A DNA stretch of 64,000 nucleotides from Ceratorhiza oryzae-sativae (GCA_030998015.1 JARWMV010000233.1:2170001-2234000), one strand, 5' to 3'. Shown: positions 21,347-33,890, counted from the stretch's first letter. Program-made: numbers and translations. The notes: generated by a model from the letters alone, not told the origin.

Positions 21347-23876
21347 TTACCACGACGACGGACCAAAGGTCTCGCCCGGCTGGAGAACGCGGAGCGGAGT
21401 ACCGTGGGCATCGGCGGTGTTCGTGTAGACAGTGTTGCCCCACCAGGTGAGGACGTTGTCTGCACCGATCGTCCCGTTCTTCGGGTACTGCAAGCAGAAG
21501 AAGATGACGACGATCGAGATGGCGACACCCGAGTCAAGAGCAGCGGATAAGACGTCTAAAGAATGGAAAGCATTAGTGACTGGAGATGGAAAAACCGATA
21601 ACAATGCGACTCACAGTTGTACTTGACCCACCACTGGAAGTGACGGCGACGGATAACATACTGGAAGATGAACCCGACGATGGCCCAGGGCACGTAGTTG
21701 ATCGCAGACGCGGGCGGAATGAGGCCAGTACCGTTGAAGATGACTGGGAAGTTGATGTACTTGACGAACGAGTTCGGGTACTTGCGCGTGATGAGGTAGG
21801 GAATAACGGGAGCGACGGCGCCGATGAGGAAGAAGAACGACAAGCCGTAGTAGATCTGACCCTTGGAGAACTGGAGAGCCGGACCAATGACACCCCAGAT
21901 GATGGACGCGGTACCAAACACTTCGGTCGACGGGCAGATGAAGCCATCGGGCTGGTCCTCGGTACACATGCCGCGAATGTTGGTGAACATCCATGCCTGG
22001 ACACCGAGCTGGGTCGTGCCGGCAATGACGGTCGCGACGACCTGGGCGAGGAACATCGGGCGCGGCGGGACCTTCATGTAGTGACCGAGCTTGAAGTCAG
22101 AGGTGAACTGCAACGCCTGGGCCATGGTGATGTAGCCCCAGGTCTTGAACATCATCATGGCGATGGGGCGGCCGGGGAGGGCGTAGCCGATGATGAGCTC
22201 GGTAATGACGTTCAAGCCGACTTGCTGGTTGGTGATAGCCTGGATCATGCCGATGGGGATGATGTAGACAAAGGCGATGATGAGTGCGAGGAAGAACGCC
22301 CAAACCGGCATCTGCGTGGGCCAGACCTCGATCGAGACGATACCAAAGATCAAGGACGGGACTAGAGCAATCGGTTAGATAAATTGGAATGCAAGGGATG
22401 AACACAATGACGTACTGAAGATGAGGGCATACCACCACTCGGGGACCTGCTTGTAGCGACTCATGAGGCGGGCGTGGATATCCGGCTGCTCATGCAACGA
22501 ACGGCGAGCCTGGGTCCAGATCTGCTTGCGGAAGTAGAGGATGGCGTGCACAATCGTGGAGGTGATCGAGGCGAAGGAGAGACCGTACGAGAGCGCAAAG
22601 GTGGTCGAAAGGAAGAGGGGCGAGTAAGCCTTGTAGGCCTCCATGTTGAGAGTGGCATCCGGGTTGAGGATGCGCTGGACGTCGTAGGGCTTCTTGTGGT
22701 TGTCGTACGAGGTGCGGCCGGAGATGGTCATGTACTGAGCGTACCAGGTGTTGGTGTAGTACAGGATCGGCGTGAGGAACCAGAAGAAGAAGAAGAATCC
22801 ACCGATGACATTGGCTTCAGCCCACCATGGGGTGGCGAGCGGCGAGCCGATGTAGGCAATCTGGGACCAGTCGAACGTGATGAGCGACATACCCATGCCG
22901 TGGATGACGCCGAACATCTGGTTGACCTTGACGTTGTTCGGGGCGATCCAGCAGACCCAAGAAAAGTAGGAAAGGGCGGTAAAGAGATAGCCAGGGAGGA
23001 AGTACCAGAAGAATCCGGCGACAAAGACGTAGAGGAAGAAGCGTTCACGGCTGATACCGCCGCGGTTACCGGCACCAGCGTACTGCTGACTGTGGAGGGT
23101 GTTGAACAGGGCGCAGTAGACGAGGTTGGCGGGCCAGATCATGCTGGGCGGGGCGACGAGGAAGCGACGGGCGATACCACCGATGGAGAAGCCGATGAGC
23201 TGGGTGCTCATGACGACCATCCACTGGTAGCTAAAGTTCCAGGTCTGGTTGTAGTAGACGCGCTGGACAGCAACGATATCTGTGGCATAAGCCGAGCCAG
23301 CACCGACGGTGGCCATGACGGTGATGAGGACGTGCTCCTTGATCGAGAATGGGCCAGGGTTGAGGTTGATGCCCAAGATGGTGCGGCGGGGGAGGGCCCA
23401 GGCGAGGAAGCGGCCCATGGGGTAGGAGATGAGCTGCGCCACGAGGTTGCCGATGGAGACAGAGGGGTAGCGGAAGAAGAAGAACTGGTTGAGACCGGGC
23501 AGGACGATGGCCCAGACGATACCAAGTAACCAGGCGCTACGGTGGGATGAGTCGAGGTCAGACCAGACCAACAGAAATGCTTACCGGAGGGTGTTGACGG
23601 GCATGTCCGGGTCGTCGGTGTTGGCGACGGCGGAGCGGACCTCGGGGTAGGGCGAGTCCTCCTCGAGGTCGCCGAGGTGGGTGCGGTCGAGGTTCGGGTC
23701 ATCGAAATGGGCGCCCGCGACTTCGGCGATAACCTCGTCTGGAGGGGAGATGAGTAGACGCAGATCAATGAGTCAAGCGACGGACCATTGGTGGGGTCGA
23801 GCTTGTGACCGGCCTCGGGGTCCTTGCGGTCAAAGGAAGAGTCGGAGCGGCGGATTTTCTCGTTGATGTCAGCCAT
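21347..23876 (-). CDS. OPT-family oligopeptide transporter
   Basis: Proton-coupled plasma-membrane uptake of small peptides (or glutathione) is the family role. Start at 23876: hydrophilic N-terminus MADINEKIRRSDSSFDRKDP, two short introns, VRSAVANTDDPDMPVNTLR, then the membrane part from AWLLGIVWAIVLPGLNQFFF. The signature LNPGPFSIKEH (NPG motif) is present. Further helices include SYQWMVVMSTQLIGFSIGGI, FFLYVFVAGFFWYFLPGYLF, IGGFFFFFWFLTPILYY, LFLSTTFALSYGLSFASITS, and after an intron FGIVSIEVWPTQMPVWAFFL, IIPIGMIQAITNQQVGLNVI and PPASAINYVPWAIVGFIFQY. It ends QPGETFGPSSW. About 770 residues, typical of fungal OPTs, with no disruption seen. A 351-codon frame antisense to it is a composition shadow. 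Confidence 0.93.
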
Positions 23877-26697
23877 GGCGGAGGAGGTGGGCAGCTGCAG
23901 CGCTCGACCGTGAAGGGAGCAGGGGGGGATAGAGGCAGGCCGTGAGGAGGGTGAGCTGGCGGGCGGCGGAATTTAAGTCGTGCGAGTGTCGAATGCTATC
24001 AGGCGTCCGTATGCTCGCCCCAGGCTCGACGGGCAGCACATGCTACACCCGCTTCTTTCCCGATGCAGTCCGCTATTCTTGCATCCGACAAGCGATATGT
24101 TATTCTCGGGGGGTCCTTGGCGACCCCACCACGCTTGGCTGATAACACCGGCTGGTGCTCGCCGGTCGTCGCTGCTGCCGACCCCATCGCCCGAGTCGCC
24201 GCGCTCGACGCTGCCCGGCGCCGAGTCGAGCTCAGCCCCATCCGTGGGCGTGTGGCTGTCACGTCAGAAGCAAGCGAACTCACGCGGATATCAAACCACT
24301 GCTTCCAATCGCCATCCCCACGCTGGTGTTGGTGCTCGAGCTACCGACAACCCGAGGATGCCTTCTCCAACACGCGTGCGGCCACCATCAGCGGGTCCGT
24401 CCCAGCCAGACTCCACACGGCCCATCTGCCTGTGATTTGGGTTGGAGCGGCCGGTGTCCTCGCTGGTTTGTGCGGCGTGGACAGTCCCTGCGATGTGCCC
24501 GGACGAGGCTGGAGCTGGAAGCCACATTACCCGCATCAGGACACACCGGAAGAGTCGCACGTGCCGCCGGCGCCTGCAGCGTGATCGGTGTCGAGCGCGT
24601 TCTCCAGCCCAGAACACGGCCCTGGATCGCGGGCTGGGTGCGATGGCGCCCGATGCTTCGACGCCGGCTGCACTCTGTGCGAGCTCCGGCCGACTCCCGA
24701 CTCGCCTCGTCTGCATCTTCCCAAGTCTCGACGCCCAGTCCACCCTCAAGCGGGCTGAGGCCCAAATTGGCACGCACAACACGTAACACTGTTGACGCTG
24801 TCTTATCGTCTGGCCCCTCGGTCGCTAAGAATAACCCATCACCCAAGCTCCCCTCCCAAACACGTCTTCAATTTGGCCCCGCGTGATCCCAAGCTCCTCG
24901 CTGCCGTGCCTGGAGAACCACCGCATGCACGAGGGGATTCCATTATCACATCAGGCCCCTCGCACTGGCAAGACCATGCGCTGCGGGTAATCCATTCGTT
25001 ATCAGCCATGTGTCGTGATCTATCCTTCCTCTGTGCGGACCGGGCTGTTCAGGCTCGGATGGCAAGTGAAATAGCCTCAGTCCTTGCACACGACCTTTGA
25101 CCGGCAAATACCTGGCTCCGAATGGCGATTCTACCCGACCCGCCGTTGACAGACCTGCAACTGTTCTTCTGACAACTGGCGATGGCACAACTGCTGCTGT
25201 TCATCATGTCCGGTTCCACCGCAGCAGCAAATGACGACCCCGATAACTTGCGCCCGATCACTGCGCTGGGATCGAGTGCATGCGGGATAGTGACTGACCG
25301 CCTCCGCCCGGACATATCGGCCACTCTCTCCACCTTTCGCCCTCGGGCGTGCGCTGGGCCATCGGATCCCCTTGTCCCATCATACGCGCATACACCGCTA
25401 GAACGCGGAATAGCTCCTAGAAACTTAGCCTTTGTGCCGTGCTTCGACTTCTCTCTCTCTCTCTCCGCGAATCACGCAGAGTGCTCTCCACATCACGTAC
25501 GAACCGACACCCGGCTTGGAAGGATCGACCCCCCGGAATGAATGCCCGGCACTGCAAACGGCGGCAAGTATGCTGCGCCAAGCCCTGATTCCGGCAAGTG
25601 CACCACACGGCAGGTATCATTAGATCTATCAACAGCAATCTCGAGCGAGCATGTGCTTCCGTGGTTCCCCAATCCTCTGACGCAGTGGGATATCTATCCC
25701 CAGTGAGCGTGTTCATCAAGATAGGAGTCATTGCTGTTATTGGCACGGGCGATGGCGTGGGATGCAATGCAAGCACATGAACGAAGGATCACGTACCCCA
25801 TCACCACTTATCCAGTCTCTCCTACTGATTGGCTTTTTTCGGAGCTGCTAGTATAATGTTCTTGGGTTTTCTCAGGATTCCTATTCTCAGACTGCTGGGC
25901 GTTTCTTGTATCTTGTTCCCCCCCTTGGGCCTGAGCGAACCCGTTGGTAGCCACCTTCCTGGTACCTGGATGAGGAGTAGTGCACCGATTTGTAGCTATT
26001 ATCGTATTCTTGAGAGATAGGCTAATTGTATCATCGTTCGACGCCAGGTGGGCTCTACTCTCTGGGGATATCTCGCTAAATGTCTTGCTTCTTTGTCTAC
26101 TTTGCTCCTTTGGGCAGACCACAAGACCACGACTGCGGCTATGGTCTGGCAGACGTCATTTCGGAGCTCTTTAATAGCTCCAGCCATGGTGGGGGGCAAT
26201 GTATTTCGGCCTAGTCGGGTAGATAGCAACCCACCCTCCTACCGATGACGACGTGCTGGAGCGTCTTGTTTGTTTCTGAAATTCATGGTGCATCCATGCA
26301 AACTGGCTTGTTAAAGGCCGATGTCGCGATTTCACATTATCACATACCCGTGTCGCCTATCGTCGAGTGTCCTGCCATGGACTGACATGCGAGTGGCCGA
26401 GATGTCAAAAATCGATTTTTAGTCTTGGACAACTCTGGAATTACGCAATCCATGCGAGCGCTTCGTATCACTGGCCTCAGCCACACTTTGCAATAGTGCA
26501 CGAGGCCACTCAGTTATCACTGAACGCCACATTACATTCGTTCACCGGATAGGGCATTGAAGTGCATGCATGTGCGCCTCCCGGATATCGCGTGGTCGGA
26601 CTCTCACCGTGACCAGCTCCCCCTGGTTTTGAGCGACGTCTTTGTGCGTCTTGATCGGTCGGATCGAAGCATTGTCCGACATTTACCGGCCACCTCA
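23877..26697. other. long GC-rich spacer, no gene recognised
   Basis: 2.8 kb. Between about 24000 and 25600 the DNA is GC-rich and CpG-rich, and long frames are open on both strands at once (for example 24155-24886 plus and 24291-24782 minus), which signals lack of stop codons rather than coding. No family motif was found. A (TC)n microsatellite lies at 25450-25465. The part near 23877 is presumably the OPT promoter. Confidence 0.45.
25450..25465. repeat. (CT)n microsatellite
   Basis: Eight CT units in a row inside the GC-rich spacer. Confidence 0.7.
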
Positions 26698-27516
26698 ATG
26701 TCTTCGCCAAGACCAAACAAACCCCTTCCTGCAGTTCCGCCTCGCCATCGGCCATCTCTAAAACGCTCGTTCACTTCGATCATGTCGAGTTTTTCTCGTA
26801 AAACAAAACCGAGACCCAAGCCTGTTGTGAGAGCGTCGAGTTGGGAAATCACAGACTCTCCCCCACCGCAGCCGTCGAGGCCAAGTCGAGTCGTGGAGGT
26901 TGTGGAAAGCCGTGGAGCGGCATTAGTAGACGCGCAAGAGGCCTTTCTTGATAGTAAAAGAGCAGTGTGGACACGTCTAGTCTGGTCGCTCCCGTCTGAG
27001 CATGACGAACGAGTGATGGATGCGATCGAGCGAGTGGGAAGACGAGAGGTGCGAGAGGAGTTGGCACGACTTGGGGTAAGGAAGAAGCGTTATCTGAACG
27101 AGAACTAAAACGGCGATCATCCCGTGCAGGTAGAGCGATACTTGCAGTCGGAACGCGGGGCGCTATTTTGCAATGCGAGTTACGTTGCTGGCTCGGAACA
27201 ACTCGCGGTAGATTGGATCACGTTTAGAGATACGCAAAAGACCCGCGATAAGCTTCTGCAACAAGATGTATTATTCAAGTGAGTGTTCTGAACTGATAAC
27301 CCAAGGTCATATGGCTCGTGGACGGGTTGCTCATATGCATCATCAAGTGATCCGGCTACGTCGGTTCTGGTGTACATCTTTAGGCTCGCGTCCGACAAGC
27401 GATGGGTTGCGCTTTGGAGACAGCGAATCATGATTCCATCAAGAGTCCTGGCTCCAAGTCAAACGCAATATCAAGGCAAAAGAGGCTCTTGGCGGAGCGT
27501 GAGAGGGGATATGTGA
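26698..27516 (+). CDS. hypothetical basic protein, unrecognised
   Basis: Start at 26698: MSSPRPNKPLPAVPPRHRPS, a proline/arginine-rich tail, then SSFSRKTKPRPKPVVRASSW and PPPQPSRPSRVVEVV. A helical domain follows: ALVDAQEAFLDSKRAVWTRL, VMDAIERVGRREVREELARL. An intron (donor GTAAGG, acceptor CGTGCAG at 27127) keeps frame into VERYLQSERGALFCNASYVA and QLAVDWITFRDTQKTRDKLL. A second intron of about 105 nt (donor GTGAGT) leads to LASDKRWVALWRQRI. The stop at 27514 assumes that last exon; an alternative frame there reads ESWLQVKRNIKAKEALGGA and stops at 27502. No known domain is recognised. Coding is supported by the in-phase splicing. Confidence 0.5.
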
Positions 27517-27785
27517 TCAAAATCAGGCAAGTGGACATGACTCGGGACGGGTCCGGCTGAACGAACTGAACGGAAGAGTGCCTAGCCCGCCTCACGAGGC
27601 TCAAAACGGTTTAGGTCGTTGGGCATCGCTCAGAACCAAGGGAATTCGCGTATAATTGTAGGGGGGCAACTACGTATATTTGTGAGACTGCAATTGATCT
27701 ATGTTCTATGTATGCGCAAACGTATTTATCACCTGCAGCTCAATATACATAGCCTGTGCCAACGCGAATGTTACCGGTAAATGTT

Positions 27786-28122
27786 TTTTTTTTTTTAAAT
27801 CATGTATATTATAGTCGTTTCAAGGCCAGGCCTTATGGTGCGACTTTCTAGCTACAGTAAAAGTACGGTACGAGAAAAGAGAGAGATGACGGGGACTCCT
27901 GCCACTAGACGACAAACTATACTACGCTGGTGCATGCTAGACTAGAGTACTGTGTGCTATAACTACGGTGCGTGCGGGAGAGGGAACTACAAATTAACGT
28001 AAGTAAGTGGAGAGACGACGTGTGCGCCGGACATATTCCAGAAGCGCATTAAGACCAGAACGAGAAGAAAAAAGATACGAAAGCGAGAGGTACTGCCCCC
28101 CTTTAGTGGTCAAGACGTGCTG
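27786..28122 (-). mobile_element. SINE-like retroposon with poly(A) and 12-bp target duplication
   Basis: 337 bp flanked by perfect 12-bp direct repeats CCGGTAAATGTT at 27774-27785 and 28123-28134. On the minus strand the element ends AGGCCTGGCCTTGAAACGAC, a short spacer and an A-run right at one duplication, as expected for target-primed reverse transcription. It has no open frame. I could not find convincing Pol III A and B boxes, so it may be a SINE or a 3' fragment of a LINE. A second, older copy lies near 2995-3250. Confidence 0.7.
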
Positions 28123-28134
28123 CCGGTAAATGTT

Positions 28135-29354
28135 AGTATGTATGAGTTATATGTGTACTGGGGGATGGTAGGGCTGGCAGAAGGGGGAACAGGGGGCGGC
28201 CGCACAAGCCCGGATGGCACAGGTGGGGGCGAGCCAACTGAGCAAGCTTGGATGGGCGATTAAACCTACCACCAGTTCGACGAGGGCGGGTGGGCGAGGA
28301 ATATGATAGGAGGAGTGCAGGAGGGTATTACTAGCGTGTGGGTGCACTTTCGAGCTAGATAGTTGTGTGAGGAGTCGAGGCGGTAAGGAAGAGAGGCAGA
28401 GAGAGAAACAGAGAGAAACAGAGATGGTGGGGGGGAGGTGTGCAGCACCTACCTATAAGGACCCTCGGTCACGTCTACGCGGCAAAGCATTCGACATGCA
28501 GCCTGCGCAGGCTATGGTGCAGAGGGACACATACTCAAACATTGGCTGAACAGTACGACCGAAAATAAAAGGGTGTACGGTATGGATGTTCAACTAACTA
28601 CGCTTACATTGTCAAGGAAAGGTTTTGTACAGCAGCCATGAAGAGGGCTGTGAAGAATCATACTGATTAGTTCGAGGATTGCGGCAAGATTCGGGTTTTG
28701 TGCTGGTAGACAACTCGATATTGGGGAGTTGCAACCACAAAGCAGCAAGGTACTATCCTCCAGTGCCGCGTGCAGGGGGAACATGGGGCTCCAAAGGGCG
28801 CTGAAACCTAAAAAAACTAGCCCCTAGCTTTTGGTTTTGAGACATACCATTGTACAAGGGCGAGTAACAAGATGGCGGTCCTAGGTAATGACCGAGTGGT
28901 TACTTGACCTAAGTATTTAACCGGAAACTCCCAATTGTATAACCTGGCATGCGTTTCATTTACGGCCCGAGTGAACGGATGTGCGGGCGCTACAAAGACT
29001 GACTTTAATACTTGTCGCTAAGTTCAGTGTGTTCGAGATGCGAACGAAGAGTGAATGGAGGTGTGAGTAGTCTGGGTGTTAAATAAGGAAGGAATGGGCC
29101 TGTTGTCAGGAGTTAACTGGAGATATTTGAGAAGCTATGGATTTAGTTCATGTTTGTCTATAAATAGGTCAGGGGTAACAGCAAGGTTGATGAAACTTTC
29201 TGAATAAAATGTTGCGGTTTAGATACAGGAGATTCGGACGAGCACGACCATAACTCTCGATTCAAGGCTAGCCTGCCCACCCTAGTGCTTATCAAGACAC
29301 TATAGGGGCTAACCGGCCGCTCTGCACCTCATAAACTTGAGATAAGGACAAGCC
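28135..29354. other. spacer with purine-rich microsatellite
   Basis: 1.2 kb without recognisable coding. It contains the repeat GAGAGAAACA twice in tandem at 28401-28420 and purine-rich flanks. The right end is presumably the 3' region of the Zn2Cys6 factor gene. Confidence 0.4.
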
Positions 29355-32300
29355 TTAATCATAGGCGATACCTTGCGAGCTACCCGCATGTGCCATAGTT
29401 ACTGGGCTAGCACCACTATTGGAGACCATTTCAACTGGGCTCACGTCACTCCACTCGGCCACACAGCACCGGTTCTGATAATGGTAGGGATTGATACTGG
29501 GTATCCGGAAGGCTGTATAATTTGTGCTCGTCTCTGCAACGGCTGTCCCACCATTTTGAGCTATGCTTGAGATAGGACTAGTCGAAGCAAGCTCCTGCCC
29601 GCGCGAGCTGGCGTGAACGCAGCTGTACAGGTTCACCTGTGCGGAGCTACTGGATTCTCCTGGATGCGTGCCATCTTGGGAGCCCGCGGGTTGAGCATCC
29701 CGCCCAGGACGGTCCCGGGAAGTGACGCACGGGGCCCTGCACCAGGCAGTTTGCCACGGCCCTAGCCCAATTGACTCGGCCAGCACTACCCCGTTTCGAT
29801 TTTGCTCTGTGATGAGCCCACTCAAGAATCGCGAGTATAGGCGGGGGCTATGTTGGTAGTCAATTGCGACGTTTTCTGATACTAGTGCGCCGACCAAGCG
29901 AGTCACCAGTTGGATGGTTTGGGTAGACTGAGTCGGTTCGAGCACACCTGCGAATCGACGCCTGAACATCTAAATATTATAGTAAATATCGGCGGCTGTA
30001 CAGTATGTCCCACAAACCTTGAACAAGAACGCGGCTGAGAAGGTTATGATAGCAAAGTACCTGTCTGGCCCATACACTGAGAGATGAATAAGATAATTGA
30101 TTGGCGATAGCCACCCAAGAGGCTCACTCAGTCTCCCACTTGGAGTTAGCACGTCGACCGCTATCCTAACTACTTCTGAGGCCGCGTTAAAGCACTACGA
30201 GAGTGTTAGTTTACCGCAAGGGCATGATCAGATCACCGTTGCCTTGTCAAATAAGAGTTTGCTGTTCTGAAGACCTTGCTGAAGTGTCAGTTGATATCCA
30301 AACGCACAAATCACCTGCGAAAGAGGTTAGTTCAACTCAGTGAATTCTCATAGAGAACATACAAGACGGGTAAAATTTGACAATCTAAACAATTCCATCA
30401 GTTGCCTGATACAGGTCTTCAAAGTTAGCCGAACTCACAGAATGACTAGGTGGCAACGGAATCCACAAACATGGCCTTTCCCCAATTCACTACGGTGAGT
30501 TATGAACGAGTAATTCAAGGCTTACTTGTATAATTAGCTTCTCCTTTCAGCAATTCGTGAGCCTCCTTCTCAAATGCTGCAAGCTCTTCAGACGCCGCCA
30601 CAGCATGTATCAGATCCAACTGCTGGTATCGACTTGAACTTCACAGCTGAAATATGGAAAAGGTTATATACCTTATTCGTTCTCATTGGCAAGCTCGAAC
30701 ATGGACTTTTATTGCCCAAGTACCGAGTAGCGACTCGCAATAGTAGAGTATATGCGGTTATGTTCACATCGAACGGCGAGCTAGATGTACAGATTATGTC
30801 GGCCTTGCAGCCTCAAAGAAGAGATAAACTCACCTATACTTGCTATGCCTATGCCAATTCTGCAAGTTACAAATGCATAGTCTTCCTGAATGGTCGCCTG
30901 TGACCCAAGCTCCGCAGCATGCGATCGGTCCCTGACCATCGCATTCGTCAATAACCAGGCCTTCAGTACCATTTGGTAAAAAAAAACTACAAGTTGAAGC
31001 CGATCAACCATGTTCTAGCTCGATTCAGAGCCTCCCATTCATACATCGGATCGCCCACTTGGTTGTGCCACGGTAAATATAGTCTCATATCCATAGCCAT
31101 CCTGCACACATCAATAAGTACATCTAGCTGAGGAGATGCAGGCACACCTGATTGCTAATCCCAAGTATGAATGTGTAGGCGACTCCCCCTGCAGACACGA
31201 AGGAAACGGAAACATGCTCATGAGAATGTAAGCCTGGACAATTTCAACGCTTTTCCGACCATCCAGTAGCACTGCTGAAACCAACTGCTTCGCATGATGA
31301 ATCATGATTCCATAGAGTTCAGGTCGCGGCAGATAGTATCGCGAGGCAACGGAGCAGACTTCACATGAGAGTAAGGCCAAGTTTGGAAGCAGACACGAGT
31401 TGGATGTTGAACATACTGGCTGTGAACAAAAGGGGACATCGTTTGAGCACGAATTCAGGAGTGTGCATGTTTGGATCAAACATCGGTATTGAGTCCTAGG
31501 AGTGCATCAGTGCTACCACCGCCCGACACTTGCCACACTGACATTCAAGTTATCAAAAAACCTGCCAAGTTGAAATGAGCTCTCATCTAGAAAGGCGTAA
31601 TTGACTCACAACTTAAATAAGATATCTACCTCAGCAGGCGTAACAACACCTTGGGTTAGAAAGTTTGGTAGTATCCGTTTCTCAAGAGCAATTTGGGTAA
31701 ATCCCATGGTATCATTTAGTTCAGGCCCGAAATATGCTGGGTTTTTTGAAACTTTCCTTCGGCTTCGCTTGTGGTCACAGAAATACTGTTGTGTTGAAGT
31801 TGGTTTGCCATCATTGTCAATTGTAATTGGGCGACAAGCCCATTGGATCGCCCATGCGGGTTGTGTTTGGTTTGGTTCCCAGTTCTCCAATATTTTGACA
31901 CAAGTCGGCTGCTGTTTCAAGACTTTCTTTATTCGGCTCACTCGCCTTCCAAAGCATCTGTTAAGTAGCACCTCACAATGGACAACAAAGCGGGGTTACC
32001 TGATAGATCGGTATATTCTCACCAAGGCTAAGAGAACCTTGATTGGCTTGCGTGGGAAAGACAGGTAGGGGTAAATCCTGCGTCCTCCGCTGGCGAGCGG
32101 GGCTAGCTTCATTCTGGATCGTAAAACTCGGCGACCAGGTCTGCTCAATTAATTTGATCCACGGAAGAACGCTTTTGTCTGGCAGCTGCTCGTTTTCTTG
32201 CGTCAGCTCTGGAATAGATGCATTTGGTTGGGTGTTCGCCAAATTAAGAATCGTCGGGCTCCGAACCTGTGTTCAAATCATCACTGACGGGAATCAAGAC

Positions 32301-32670
32301 GGGAAACGAGAATCCACTTGCTTGGTGCGAAGGTGAATCAATCATCAGGCCTTTGCTACCCAGTTCGCGCATTGAAATTCCGTGTTTGCTATACAATATC
32401 AATTATGCACCTGGCACGGACAATTTCTGGCTTACTACCCACCCGAAGGCCCGCCTCGATTTGCGTCCCTCAAATATACATATCCTGTTTGACTTTTGGC
32501 AGCGCTGACATATTTTTTGGCCTGCTTCAAAGCTGCATTTCATCTGGGACGGTAGCCGTAAGTAAATGGGTGGGCCAAGACACGTTAGTATATAGAGGTA
32601 AACAAGATAGGCGGGTGAAGAAAATAAATGACGCACCTTGAGACGTCTGCAATTGCTACAAGCTCCCAAT
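29355..32670 (-). CDS. Zn2Cys6 fungal-specific transcription factor, 5' end unresolved
   Basis: DNA-binding nuclear regulator. Exon ending at plus 32670 encodes GACSNCRRLK; an intron of about 100 nt splits the cluster, and the next exon gives MKCSFEAGQKICQRCQKSNR plus ICIFEGRKSRRAFG: all six zinc-binding cysteines are present. Downstream: SVLPWIKLIEQTWSPSF, GVVTPAEVDILFKL, then the regulatory domain of fungal_trans type, SVASRYYLPRPELYGIMIHH, GRKSVEIVQAYILMSMFPFP, SYLGLAIR, MAMDMRLYLPWHNQ, DRSHAAELGSQATIQEDYAF, and near the end YFAIITFSAAFLFK and RLYSRFLSGLITEQNRNGV. The last exon runs to 29355 with a Ser/Gln-rich tail. More than ten introns are likely. A start codon may lie in the upstream segment 33309-33890. 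Confidence 0.75.
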
Positions 32671-33308
32671 CTGAGCGCAATCAAACGATGTTAATAACAA
32701 TGATCAAAGTGGTCGAAGGGTAAGAGCGGGGATAAGAATACAGCTATACTACACAGCATCCCGAATCGGACTAATCCAACCTCTCACCCACTGGGGAGTG
32801 ATTGCACCAAATGGGTCAAACGAGGGCGACCCAAAAGCAAAACCAAGGCCGAATGTGAATGCACAATAAGGGAGGTGGTTGTAAGCGCAACAGGTGAAGG
32901 ACAGTCTCAAAACGCTCAGGGGTCTAATGCCGAAGCCAGGATAATTCTTGAAATGAAATGAAACAAGTCTGCTCACAGTTTATTGAAGGTTCTTTGAATT
33001 CCTGCGCGGCCAGGACTGTCCGAATTGCAAATTCTATTCTCCTCTGGCACTTGCCATGGAGGTTGTGGAGAAGCGAGGAAGGTACGAGGGGTTCCCGCAA
33101 CCCCCCCTGGTTCGGGATAGGGTCACTAGAGTTTACACCTCCCACTCTAAAAGCACTTGATCCCGCCATTGACGAACATTGGACTGGGACCCCGGGAGGC
33201 ATCTCTTGGCCGTCCGCACCGTATTTCCCATTGCGAGCTACGCGTGAATTCCAAGACGATGAATCAGTATCATCAACCGTTCGCCGGCTCTACCCGCCCC
33301 GTACTGAC

Positions 33309-33890
33309 CTGGCTCGAGTTGTGCCAAAATGTTATTAAGGTCAATATTCTCTGTTGAAGCCGTGACCATATTGTTGTAAGATACATCGAGACGAGGATGC
33401 CCACGCATATAGTCGGCAAATGTGCCTTCATACTCGTTCCAAACCATTTCGTGCTGTAAAGTTTCGTGTGTGGCGGTCTGTGAGGTCGCGATGACGGTAG
33501 TAGATTGAGTAACACTAACTGGCCCGTTAGCTAGCAGATACAGATCAGAGTCTGGATTATGTTGGGAGTCTTGTTGATCCCTGGTTACTCGGGTTACTTG
33601 GTGCCGCTGGGCTTGGTACTGCGGTAAATCTTCACGCTGTCTGCCAAGGATTTGGTGCGACGTCTGATGGCCAACCCAAGGCGTAAACTGCTTGGGAAAG
33701 GTGCTTTGCTGTTCAGACTCAGCGAACCACTGCTTTAATCCGATGGATAACCCACATCTACGTCCGTGGCCCCGACCGTCGTGCCAGATGAAATGTCTGA
33801 GGCTTCCATGAAGGCCCAGCTCGCAACACCGTCGCTGTCTGAGGGTAGCCCATTGCCGTCTAGGTAGTATCCCGTGGCTGAATCAGCCAT
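33309..33890 (-). CDS. coding segment upstream of the Zn2Cys6 gene (possible N-terminal exons)
   Basis: Start at 33890 opens MADSATGYYLDGNGLPSDSD and stops at 33735. In another frame QWFAESEQQSTFPKQFTPWV continues, open for about 140 codons (QYQAQRHQVTRVTRDQQDSQ, VSVTQSTTVIATSQTATHE, MVWNEYEGTFADYMRGHPRL) to a GTCAGT donor near 33308. The composition (Gln, Ser, Thr, Asp) is like the disordered N-termini of basidiomycete transcription factors. It may be the 5' end of the Zn2Cys6 gene, or a separate short gene. The join between the two frames near 33735 would need an unusually short intron. Confidence 0.4.

Noticed and set aside
22474..23529. 351-codon open frame on the plus strand
   Set aside because: It is exactly antisense to the OPT transporter, whose codon use leaves the opposite strand without stops; its Asp/Glu/Gly/Val-rich product has no family features.
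24155..24886. 243-codon frame in the GC-rich spacer
   Set aside because: Several frames on both strands are open over the same bases, and the product is Arg/Pro/Ala-rich with no motif; composition explains it.
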